Assembly: GCA_017475005.1 (NCBI GenBank)
Contig: JAFVGI010000052.1
Location: 1 to 59,055, forward strand
Direction of reading: 5' to 3'
Length of the DNA: 59,055 nucleotides
Origin: Prevotella sp.
GTDB taxonomy: Bacteria > Bacteroidota > Bacteroidia > Bacteroidales > Bacteroidaceae
Each line of letters opens with the position of its first letter. The first letter of the stretch is position 1. The notes under the pieces are model-generated. The model was given only the letters and a program-made list of their open reading frames with translations, ran no database searches and was not told where the DNA came from. The translations under genes and the position numbers were made by a program. Shown here piece by piece: positions 17,702 to 23,993 of this stretch.

Positions 17702-18987
17702 TCCACTTCCTCCACTCTCAGCCTCATCGCGTTGGCGTGGGCTTCAAGCTGTTCATTCTCTGCCATGCAGACAACAGCATTACCGATGCTCTTTATGCCT
17801 TCTTTTGTGAGGTGTTGGTAGGTTACCTTCCTGTTATAAGAGTCGAGGTTTACACCATTATATGCCACAGCATATCCGTGTGTTGGCAATGTATGGTTGG
17901 TGCCAGAAGCATAGTCGCCAGCACTCTCGCAAGCATAGGTTCCGAGGAATACCGAACCGGCATTTATCACCTTCTCTGCCAGTTCCTCATAGTCACTGGT
18001 AGCAATGATGAGGTGCTCTGGTGCATAGGCATTGCTGAGTGCCATAGCCTCTTCCTTGTCCTTCACCAGGACATATTGCGAATTGTTCAGCGATTTCTCA
18101 GCCATCTCTGAGCGTGGGAGCAGAGCGAGTTGTCTTTCTACCTCCTTGCTCACTTTTTCTATCATCTCTTCTGATGTAGAAATCAGTATCACCTGTGAGT
18201 CTGCTCCATGTTCTGCCTGTGACAGCAGGTCAGCAGCCACGAAGGCAGCATTGCTTGTCTCGTCGGCTATAACACATACCTCTGATGGTCCTGCAGGCAT
18301 ATCGATAGCTACATCATGCAGAGACACCTGTTGCTTGGCAGCCATAACGAACTGGTTTCCTGGGCCAAAAATCTTATACACCTTTGGTACAGATTCTGTT
18401 CCATAAGCCATTGCTCCAATGGCCTGTACTCCACCAGCCTTGAATATCTTGCTTACTCCAGCCACCTTTGCAGCCATCAGTATGGCAGGATTCACCTTGC
18501 CGTCTTTTCCTGGAGGGGTGCAGAGTACTATCTCCCTGCATCCTGCTATCTTGGCAGGAGTGGCGAGCATCAGTACTGTAGAAAAGAGTGGGGCAGTGCC
18601 GCCAGGGATGTATAGTCCTACCTTCTCTATGGCTACACTCTTCTGCCAGCATACCACACCAGGTGCTGTCTCTACCTTTGTGCCAGCAAACTGCTGTGCC
18701 TCGTGAAAGGCTGCTATGTTCTTGTGGGCCAGTATGAGGGCATCCTTCAGTTCTGATGATATTAACTTTTCTGCTTCTGCTATCTCTGCTTCTGTAACAG
18801 CAAGTGACTCCAGCTGCACCTTGTCAAACTTCTCCTCATAGGCCTTCACAGCCTTGTCGCCATTCGCCTTGATGTCTGCCAGCACACCAGCCACAATGCT
18901 GTTGAGCTGTGACACATCCATCTGCGGACGCTCACATATCTTGGCATACTCAGCCTCCGACGGATATTTTATATAGTTAATCTTCAC
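17695..18987 (-). CDS. hisD: Histidinol dehydrogenase, GTG start
   Basis: A 430-residue zinc enzyme for the last two oxidations of histidine synthesis. Motifs are FGPGNQFVMAAKQQ, DMPAGPSEVCVIAD, QAEHGADSQ (zinc ligand region) and GTNHTLPTHGYA (catalytic His). The conserved N-terminus (KINYIKYPS) starts with GTG at 18987; no in-frame ATG precedes it. Repeat element A (18998-19145) lies between it and hisG, and one promoter upstream of hisG probably serves both. Confidence 0.95.
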   Translation of the reverse strand: MKINYIKYPSEAEYAKICERPQMDVSQLNSIVAGVLADIKANGDKAVKAYEEKFDKVQLESLAVTEAEIAEAEKLISSELKDALILAHKNIAAFHEAQQFAGTKVETAPGVVCWQKSVAIEKVGLYIPGGTAPLFSTVLMLATPAKIAGCREIVLCTPPGKDGKVNPAILMAAKVAGVSKIFKAGGVQAIGAMAYGTESVPKVYKIFGPGNQFVMAAKQQVSLHDVAIDMPAGPSEVCVIADETSNAAFVAADLLSQAEHGADSQVILISTSEEMIEKVSKEVERQLALLPRSEMAEKSLNNSQYVLVKDKEEAMALSNAYAPEHLIIATSDYEELAEKVINAGSVFLGTYACESAGDYASGTNHTLPTHGYAVAYNGVNLDSYNRKVTYQHLTKEGIKSIGNAVVCMAENEQLEAHANAMRLRVEEVDN

Positions 18988-18997
18988 TCTTTTAATT

Positions 18998-19145
18998 ATG
19001 AATTTTGAATTACGAATTACGATGTTTTCTCGCTTTGCTGCGAGTTAGAGGTTTGAGGTTGAACGTTTAATATAACTTAGTACTTTATCCTTCGTACTCG
19101 CGTCAGCGACACATCGTACTTCTTACCTCTTACTTCTTACTTCTT
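18998..19145. repeat. Repeat element A: hairpin core flanked by heptamer arrays (hisG-hisD spacer)
   Basis: Four heptamers (atgaatt, ttgaatt, acgaatt, acgatgt) lie at one end and five (acatcgt, acttctt, acctctt, acttctt x2) at the other. The core carries CTCGC/GCGAG and CGCGTCAGCG stems. acgatgt at one end can pair with acatcgt at the other. Blocks such as GTGTCGCT, ACGCGAGTA, TCAACCTC and GCAAAGC are shared in the same order and orientation with element B at 27533-27672. Confidence 0.7.
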
Positions 19146-19995
19146 ACAGTATCATCTTCTCAATTGGCAGCACGAGGATTCCTTCAGCACCTTTTTCCTT
19201 CAGCTGTCCTACAATCTCCCAGAAATGCTTCTGGTCGATTACTGCATGAACACTGGTCCATCCCTCAGTAGCCAAAGGCAATACCGTAGGCGACTTGATG
19301 CCTGGCAGTATGCTGCATATCTCCTTTACCTTGTCTGTAGGAGCATTCATCAGCACATACTTCTTGTCGTCAGCCACAAGGACACTCTGTATGCGGAATA
19401 GGAATTCATCGAGGGTAGCCTGCTTCTCAGGTGTCAGCTCTTTATTGCCAATGAGCAGTGCCTCACTCTTCATTACTGTCTCTACCTCACGCAGCTTGTT
19501 GCTTACCAATGTAGAACCGGATGATACGATGTCGAATATACCGTCAGAGAGTCCTATGCCAGGAGCTATCTCTACACTTCCCTGTATCACATGCACCTCG
19601 ATGTTGATGCCCTGTTCCTGTGCAAATTTCTTCAGGATGTTAGGGTAGGAGGTAGCAATCTTCTTGCCATCAAACCATTTCACCCCATTATACTCCTCTG
19701 CCTCAGGAATGGCGAGCGACAGGCGACACTTTGAGAATCCCAAGCGCTTTACGACGTTAGCGTCCTTACCACGCTCTACGAACTCGTTCTCGCCTACAAT
19801 TCCGATGTCGGCAATGCCGCTGGCTACACACTCAGGAATATCATCATCCCTCATGTAAAGCACCTCGATAGGGAAGTTACTTGACTGTACCAACAGAGTT
19901 CTTCTGGCACTGTTGATTTTTATGCCTGTCTCTTTCAGAAGATCCATTGTGTCTTCATACAGGCGACCCTTTGATTGTACTGCAATTCTAAGCAT
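19144..19995 (-). CDS. hisG: ATP phosphoribosyltransferase, long form
   Basis: A 283-residue enzyme for the first committed step of histidine synthesis (ATP plus PRPP). Motifs: MLRIAVQSKGRL start, IADIGIVGENE, and the PRPP-binding DIVSSGSTL. The length and the extra C-terminal domain (about residues 210-283) mark the long HisG form, which is feedback-inhibited by histidine and does not need HisZ. Promoter TACCTTTG at 20035-20042 gives a leader of about 33 bases. No attenuator leader peptide was seen. Confidence 0.95.
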   Translation of the reverse strand: MLRIAVQSKGRLYEDTMDLLKETGIKINSARRTLLVQSSNFPIEVLYMRDDDIPECVASGIADIGIVGENEFVERGKDANVVKRLGFSKCRLSLAIPEAEEYNGVKWFDGKKIATSYPNILKKFAQEQGINIEVHVIQGSVEIAPGIGLSDGIFDIVSSGSTLVSNKLREVETVMKSEALLIGNKELTPEKQATLDEFLFRIQSVLVADDKKYVLMNAPTDKVKEICSILPGIKSPTVLPLATEGWTSVHAVIDQKHFWEIVGQLKEKGAEGILVLPIEKMIL

Positions 19996-20034
19996 ATCTT
20001 TGTTGTTTTTACTTTATAATCAAATAAGCGCGTA

Positions 20035-20042
20035 CAAAGGTA
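20035..20042 (-). promoter_or_regulatory. Promoter -7 element of hisG
   Basis: TACCTTTG on the minus strand, 39 bases before the hisG ATG. An 18-bp perfect palindrome lies about 50 bases further upstream. Confidence 0.7.
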
Positions 20043-20090
20043 CGATTAAATTATGAGAAATGCAAGAAAAACTACACTTTTTGAAAAAAT

Positions 20091-20108
20091 ACTTAATATA
20101 TATTAAGT
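20091..20108. promoter_or_regulatory. Perfect 18-bp palindrome upstream of the hisG promoter
   Basis: ACTTAATATATATTAAGT equals its own reverse complement. It lies between the hisG promoter and the terminator of the YbjQ gene. It could be a regulator site, but AT-rich palindromes also arise by chance. Confidence 0.35.
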
Positions 20109-20122
20109 GTGACAAAAATATA

Positions 20123-20153
20123 GGGCTTGCATGTTTTCAAAACACACAAGCCC
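20123..20153 (-). terminator. Intrinsic terminator of the YbjQ-like gene
   Basis: GGGCTTG...CAAGCCC hairpin followed on the minus strand by TATATTTTTG. A close relative of this hairpin occurs in the opposite orientation at 22972-23002. Confidence 0.75.
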
Positions 20154-20176
20154 AAATCTATAACCTTTAAACTCAA

Positions 20177-20494
20177 TTAGATGACTACAGCAGTGCCGCT
20201 GGTAGCTACCATCAGCATAGAGTTGTTTGCACCGATTGTCTCATAATCAATGTCGATGCCAACAATAGCATTAGCACCTAATTCTTCAGCTCGCTGCATC
20301 ATCTCTTCCATAGAGGTATCCTTAGCCTCCCGAAGCACCTTCTCATAACTTCCGGAACGTCCGCCTACGACGTCTCGAATACTAGCAAAAAAGTCCTTTA
20401 CGAAGTTTGCTCCGATAATAGTTTCGCCTGTCACCACTCCTTTATATTCACGGATGGGACGACCTTCAATCTGTGGGGTTGTTGAGAGTATCAT
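20177..20494 (-). CDS. YbjQ/UPF0145 family protein
   Basis: A 105-residue cytoplasmic protein of the YbjQ (DUF74) family, sometimes labelled heavy-metal-binding. Features are the start [19 protein letters not shown] and the conserved GEAILGANFVKD-like segment (here [19 protein letters not shown]). RSGSYEKVL and [20 protein letters not shown] follow. These proteins form pentameric rings; the role is unknown. It is monocistronic with its own promoter (20530-20537) and terminator (20123-20153). Confidence 0.85.
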   Translation of the reverse strand: MILSTTPQIEGRPIREYKGVVTGETIIGANFVKDFFASIRDVVGGRSGSYEKVLREAKDTSMEEMMQRAEELGANAIVGIDIDYETIGANNSMLMVATSGTAVVI

Positions 20495-20529
20495 AATTAA
20501 ATATATTTTTAATCTGTTTCTTATGGGTG

Positions 20530-20537
20530 CAAAAGTA
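20530..20537 (-). promoter_or_regulatory. Promoter -7 element of the YbjQ-like gene
   Basis: TACTTTTG on the minus strand 35 bases before the ATG at 20494. The 381-base gap 20495-20875 otherwise holds repeat copy A, an orphan terminator and the deiminase promoter. Confidence 0.6.
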
Positions 20538-20609
20538 AGAATTTAATTCCTAACCACCAAATTTTTTAAGAAATAAGTTGTAAAAATTAAACTTACTTTT
20601 AACTCTCAG

Positions 20610-20652
20610 CAAAACAAATTACCCCATTGTCATCATTGTCAGCTGTCAGCGG
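20610..20652 (+). repeat. Repeat copy A of a 43-bp family (left border of the deiminase pair)
   Basis: This 43-base block recurs exactly at 23022-23064. It begins caaaacaaattacccc and ends gctgtcagcgg, with TGTCA repeated at 9- and 7-base spacing. Similarity ends at both edges. Diverged copies lie at 23688-23734 and, inverted, at 23880-23914. Confidence 0.9.
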
Positions 20653-20716
20653 TGTGTAAAAAAAATGTAAAAGGCGATTTTGAGCTTTTTCTTTTATTAT
20701 AATTATTATATTTTTA

Positions 20717-20738
20717 ACAGGGTTTACCCTGTATTTTT
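20717..20738 (+). terminator. Orphan intrinsic terminator-like hairpin
   Basis: ACAGGG, loop TTTA, CCCTGT, then ATTTTTG: a textbook hairpin plus T-run on the plus strand. No plus-strand gene ends here, and the deiminase promoter is downstream of it. It may insulate the pair from readthrough. Confidence 0.6.
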
Positions 20739-20842
20739 GTATATAAAATTATAATATAATTAATTGGTAATGAATGTGTTAAAGTTTGTTTTCGCAGCTA
20801 TAAATTTTCCATCAAAAGTTTGGTTTAAATGTAGAATCACCT

Positions 20843-20850
20843 TACCTTTG
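20843..20850 (+). promoter_or_regulatory. Promoter of the deiminase-like gene (-33 TTTG, -7 TACCTTTG)
   Basis: TACCTTTG is preceded by TTTG at 20819-20822 with exactly 20 bases between, the ideal Bacteroidetes spacing. The ATG at 20876 gives a leader of about 20 bases. Confidence 0.8.
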
Positions 20851-20875
20851 CAAACGAATTCAAATCTAGTTAAGT

Positions 20876-22174
20876 ATGGAAAAATTTCTATTAAACCCCA
20901 AAGATCCCAATGCATTTACCTCAGAAGTAATGCATAAAGTTGTGTTAAACGATATTGATTTTGAACTTCCAGAACATATCTGGGATGCCATTGATGATGC
21001 CTTTGGTAATTATTGGAACGTTGAAGTAGGCTATGGTGGATGGCCTGATCTTAATTCTGCCGTTACTTCTATCTCAAATTGGTTGCAAAACAAGAACATT
21101 ATCTTTTCAATTGATAAGATAACAACTATAGTAAATGTGATGTTTGACTGGATAGAGCAAGTTCCTGGAGCCACTCTCGACGATGATGTTGTAGTTATTC
21201 CTCATAAAGATGCAGATTTTGAGAAAGAGCGACAAGCTCTAAAAAAAATGATGAAAGAACTTGATATAGAAAAGGATGATGGAAATTATGATGAGTCTTT
21301 TCCTGAAGACTCTTCTGATTCTGATGATGATCATTTTGATTCGGTTTATATCTCAGACAAACTGAAGGAATATTTTCCTTCAACTTATTCTCGCCTGACG
21401 AAGCTATTCGATGAGATGAAAATAGATTGGGGTGAAATTAATGGTACTAAAGATGTATGGATTCGCGACTATATGCCAATCCAAATTGCTGAAGACAGAT
21501 ATTTGGTATATAATTATGATCCTGACTACCTAAAAGATACAGGAAAAGAATATCTGACAGATTCTCATGTTTTTTACAAACAGGTATTACCTCTTTCCGA
21601 TTGTATAGATATAAAAATCACATTGGATGGTGGGAATTTTGTTACGAGTGCAAAACATAGGTTTCTCACCGATAAAGTTTTTAAGGAAAACGGGAAGCCT
21701 TTGTATGATTCGGAATTTTGCAACTATCTAAAAAAGGTGTTTGATTCTGATATTATTTTTCTTCCTTGGCACTGTGATACTTCCCAAGAACCTTATGCAG
21801 ATTTTTATGGACATGCAGATGGTATATTAAAATGGACAGGAGGCAATCATATTTTGATGTCTAATCATCGAGAATCCCATCCAGAAGAAGCAGATGAGAT
21901 AAGACGTCGATTAGAAGAAGCAGGATATGAAGTAATAGAAATGCTTTTTGATGTTCCAAATCCAAATAAAGAATTCAATTGGGCCTATATTAATTACCTG
22001 GAGGTTGGCAACAAGATTATTGTGCCCACATTCGGCATACCTGAAGATAAACAAGCCCTTAAGTATATCCGTGAGGCTAATCCATTAAGTATTGTGAAAG
22101 GTTTCCGTATGAGGGATATCGCCAGAAATGGAGGAGCCCTTCATTGCATAACATGGAACATTAGATTATGGTAA
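20876..22174 (+). CDS. Peptidylarginine/agmatine deiminase-like enzyme with N-terminal extension
   Basis: A 432-residue protein. Residues about 165-432 form a PAD_porph-type guanidino-group-modifying catalytic domain: WIRDYMP (Asp198), LDGGNF (250-255), GHADG (His313, Asp315), WAYINYLEVG, IIVPTFGIPED, and the C-terminal GGALHCIT with nucleophile Cys424. All four family catalytic residues are present. It has no signal peptide, unlike the secreted Porphyromonas enzyme, so it should act in the cytoplasm on agmatine, free arginine or a protein. Residues 1-165 are an unassigned acidic region containing an Asp/Ser-rich stretch (SDSDDDHFDS near 147-156). AT-rich base use sets it apart from its neighbours. 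It is bounded, with the next gene, by 43-bp direct repeats. Confidence 0.75.
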   Translation: MEKFLLNPKDPNAFTSEVMHKVVLNDIDFELPEHIWDAIDDAFGNYWNVEVGYGGWPDLNSAVTSISNWLQNKNIIFSIDKITTIVNVMFDWIEQVPGATLDDDVVVIPHKDADFEKERQALKKMMKELDIEKDDGNYDESFPEDSSDSDDDHFDSVYISDKLKEYFPSTYSRLTKLFDEMKIDWGEINGTKDVWIRDYMPIQIAEDRYLVYNYDPDYLKDTGKEYLTDSHVFYKQVLPLSDCIDIKITLDGGNFVTSAKHRFLTDKVFKENGKPLYDSEFCNYLKKVFDSDIIFLPWHCDTSQEPYADFYGHADGILKWTGGNHILMSNHRESHPEEADEIRRRLEEAGYEVIEMLFDVPNPNKEFNWAYINYLEVGNKIIVPTFGIPEDKQALKYIREANPLSIVKGFRMRDIARNGGALHCITWNIRLW

Positions 22175-22199
22175 AATTGTATATATAAGGATATTTTTG

Positions 22200-22207
22200 T
22201 AATTTTG
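22200..22207 (+). promoter_or_regulatory. Promoter -7 element of the glycosylase-like gene
   Basis: TAATTTTG lies in the 80-base spacer after the deiminase gene, with ATTG (22176-22179) 20 bases upstream. The second gene can therefore be expressed separately, 48 bases before its ATG. Confidence 0.6.
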
Positions 22208-22254
22208 CAGCAGAAAACCATATAGTAATTAAAACTAACAAAAATATACAAAGT

Positions 22255-22956
22255 ATGGAAGGAATAAAAAAGATTACAGATTTAAAAGCTATATTAGAAA
22301 ATCCGTTAAGTTTTATAAATTCTAATGATAAGGAGGGAATTATCAGATTAGTTCCTAATCTTTATAACGATATAGCTCAATTGCTATTTGAAAAATATGA
22401 TATTAGAATATATGATTACAAAGGTAAAGAACACCTGTATTCTTTTGCGGAAATTGAGTTCTATTATCATAAAGAGAAAAGTTTGGATAGAGATGTTGAC
22501 AACTGTGTTTATCCACGTACATGTGATGCGGGGAAATTCTTGTGGCATGATACTGGTGTAGATATTTGTTTTAAAAGTGATGCTGATATTGATGATTTTT
22601 ATTTTGGCGGAATACTTATAAGAAGTCTTATTGATAAAGAAAGTGGATGTATCATTTGTGGACCTGGACGTTGCGCAAATGAATTAGCGTTTACTCTTAA
22701 AGCCGGAGATACGCCTAAATTGTGCTTAAAAAGAGAAGAAGTAAAAGTTGAATTTGATTCAACAATCAGACAAGGCATTAAATGTGATGTTGACGAAGAA
22801 GGAAATGCAAAAGTTAAATATTGCTTTTATATCCCTCAAGAGAAATGGACTCGAGAGAAATTAACACTAATAAAGAGCAGTGATTTTAGTGGATATGTTA
22901 GGAAAAAGGTAACTGAGTCTTACAATGCCCAACCAGATAAAAGATATAAAGAATAA
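22255..22956 (+). CDS. Uncharacterised protein resembling the 3-methyladenine DNA glycosylase (MPG/AAG) fold
   Basis: A 233-residue cytoplasmic protein not firmly recognised. Reading its motifs in order gives FAEIEFYYH (64-72), RTCDAGKFLWHDTGVDICF (88-106), FGGILIRSL (117-125) and GCIICGPGR (131-139). This order parallels MPG/AAG enzymes, which have an ETEAY catalytic-Glu motif, a G-xx-Y-V/C strand, AVLIRA and GPG. Glu66 or Glu68 would then match the catalytic Glu. The similarity is by eye and weak. The gene is AT-rich, follows the deiminase with its own promoter, and is followed by a terminator and repeat copy B. It could be a non-enzymatic relative. Confidence 0.4.
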   Translation: MEGIKKITDLKAILENPLSFINSNDKEGIIRLVPNLYNDIAQLLFEKYDIRIYDYKGKEHLYSFAEIEFYYHKEKSLDRDVDNCVYPRTCDAGKFLWHDTGVDICFKSDADIDDFYFGGILIRSLIDKESGCIICGPGRCANELAFTLKAGDTPKLCLKREEVKVEFDSTIRQGIKCDVDEEGNAKVKYCFYIPQEKWTREKLTLIKSSDFSGYVRKKVTESYNAQPDKRYKE

Positions 22957-22971
22957 ATAATGTTCATATCT

Positions 22972-23006
22972 GGGCTTGTTTGTTTTCATAACATTCAAGC
23001 CCTATT
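22972..23006 (+). terminator. Terminator after the glycosylase-like gene
   Basis: GGGCTTG...CAAGCCC hairpin followed by TATTTATAT. The stem and much of the loop match the terminator at 20123-20153 in inverted orientation. Confidence 0.65.
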
Positions 23007-23021
23007 TATATGAAATGATTT

Positions 23022-23064
23022 CAAAACAAATTACCCCATTGTCATCATTGTCAGCTGTCAGCGG
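23022..23064 (+). repeat. Repeat copy B of the 43-bp family (right border of the deiminase pair)
   Basis: Exact 43-base match to 20610-20652 in the same orientation, 2,412 bases away. The stop codon and the last few codons of the minus-strand gene at 23051-23311 fall within it. Confidence 0.9.
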
Positions 23065-23311
23065 GGGAAAAACACTGATTGCTGTTTAAGACAGTTCTTA
23101 TGATATCAATTACAATACTCAGGTCATAAACGGCTGCACCAATATCTTCAGCATTTCTTACCGTCAAATCAGCAAGTTCTGTATCTGATTTATTGTCAGG
23201 TATGTTGTTAAAATCATAGTCTTCCTCTTCAGAAATCACTATCAAGTCTTTGTAGGCGCCTTGTAATGTGTTCAAGGCCAGTTCGAGACGATGTAATCTT
23301 TCTTTGTTCAT
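23051..23311 (-). CDS. Small helical acidic protein of unknown function
   Basis: I prefer ATG 23311 over a GTG three bases earlier, giving 86 residues. The protein is acidic and predicted helical: MNKERLHRLELALNTL, an Asp/Glu-rich middle (EEEDYDFNN), then helix AEDIGAAVYDLSIVIDI. No domain was recognised. The last residues (FSPADS) and the stop are encoded by repeat copy B, so the original C-terminus may have been replaced. Upstream on the same strand lies a folded RNA of about 220 bases with a good promoter, which may be its leader. Confidence 0.5.
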   Translation of the reverse strand: MNKERLHRLELALNTLQGAYKDLIVISEEEDYDFNNIPDNKSDTELADLTVRNAEDIGAAVYDLSIVIDIIRTVLNSNQCFSPADS

Positions 23312-23389
23312 CACAGGATTGTTTAGTTAATAGTATTAATACGCTAAGCTACTAAACAATATGTTCCTACAAATACATGTATGGACATA

Positions 23390-23603
23390 AAAAACGTGGA
23401 CGAATCCCCATTTGATGTCCCAGGTACTTGCAGGAAACCTATACAAAGAAACAGGAAAACGCCCACTATAATAAGTAGGCGTCACCATTATTACCTTGTA
23501 TGTTCTTTCTACCTGCAAGTTTCGGAACATCGTGAATAATAGCCAACGCTAGAATTTTAATAAAATCATGCAGATCCTCCGCTGAGGTTTGTGTCTGCAT
23601 TCG
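23390..23603 (-). ncRNA. Candidate structured RNA (independent sRNA or long 5' leader)
   Basis: On the minus strand, from 5' to 3': a 7-bp hairpin ATGCAGA/TCTGCAT enclosing CCTC/GAGG (about 23600-23568); then a rod closed by GATGTTCC/GGGACATC (23531-23524 with 23421-23414); ACTTGCAGG with CCTGCAAGT; ATACAAG with CTTTGTAT; and an apical stem ACGCCTAC/GTGGGCGT. Two pairs are G-U on this strand but C-A mismatches on the other, which fixes the orientation. A run of six T follows at about 23394-23389. The rod with central bulges recalls 6S RNA, but I cannot assign a family. A further hairpin (ATTGTTTAGT/ACTAAACAAT, 23321-23360) sits just before the small protein's ATG. Confidence 0.55.
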
Positions 23604-23607
23604 CTTG

Positions 23608-23615
23608 CAAAGGTA
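23608..23615 (-). promoter_or_regulatory. Promoter of the candidate structured RNA (-7 TACCTTTG, -33 TTTG)
   Basis: TACCTTTGC on the minus strand with TTTG 20 bases upstream (about 23636-23639). The expected start is just before the first hairpin, near 23603. Confidence 0.75.
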
Positions 23616-23687
23616 CGATTAAGTGAGCAAAATACCAAACAAATAGAAAAGTTTTTTTATTTTCTCTCGCATTTTCTAATAAATATG

Positions 23688-23734
23688 ACAAAACAAATTG
23701 GGTGGCTGTCATCGTTGTCAGCTGTCAGCGGGGG
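23688..23734 (+). repeat. Repeat copy C (diverged)
   Basis: Related to copies A and B: same start caaaacaaatt and same end gttgtcagctgtcagcgg, with a changed middle. It faces the inverted copy D at 23880-23914. Confidence 0.75.
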
Positions 23735-23787
23735 TGATTTTGCTTGTGGCGTTTTTCTTGGAATATGCTTATATAGGGGCGTTTTTT

Positions 23788-23829
23788 ATTTCCCTCGGGA
23801 GGGAAAAAATTTTTCTCCCCGAGGGAAAT
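23788..23829. repeat. Strong hairpin between repeat copies C and D
   Basis: ATTTCCCTCGGG pairs perfectly with CCCGAGGGAAAT, and the loop contains further pairing (GGGAAAAAA/TTTTTCTCC). Together with the facing copies C and D it resembles a small non-coding mobile element or a terminator upstream of gltD. Confidence 0.6.
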
Positions 23830-23879
23830 AATTTTACCCTTAGGAGCAGTTTTTTATCACTCATCACATAATTGGCATC

Positions 23880-23914
23880 GATGACGATGACAGTGATGAC
23901 AGTGGGGTGATTTA
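23880..23914 (-). repeat. Repeat copy D (inverted, diverged)
   Basis: Its reverse complement (AAATCACCCCACTGTCATCA...) differs from the matching part of copies A and B at about four of 27 positions. Confidence 0.65.
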
Positions 23915-23955
23915 TTTTTTTTACACTATATTTTGTAGAGAGCAATTTTTTTTAT

Positions 23956-23963
23956 TACCTTTG
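23956..23963 (+). promoter_or_regulatory. Promoter -7 element of the gltD-like gene
   Basis: TACCTTTG followed by CATCGG, 30 bases before the ATG at 23994. Confidence 0.75.
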
Positions 23964-23993
23964 CATCGGAAAAAATAAACAACTAACTATAAT

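Noticed and set aside
20610-23064. 43-bp repeats as attL/attR of an integrative element
   Set aside because: No integrase, excisionase or tRNA target is present in or near the interval; direct repeats alone do not establish site-specific integration.
23336-23530. Minus-strand open frame of 64 codons
   Set aside because: It coincides with the base-paired rod of the candidate structured RNA; the pairing explains the sequence better than a protein.
23589-23831. Plus-strand open frame of 80 codons
   Set aside because: It runs through repeat copy C and the hairpin, and begins in the promoter of the opposite-strand RNA; no coding character.
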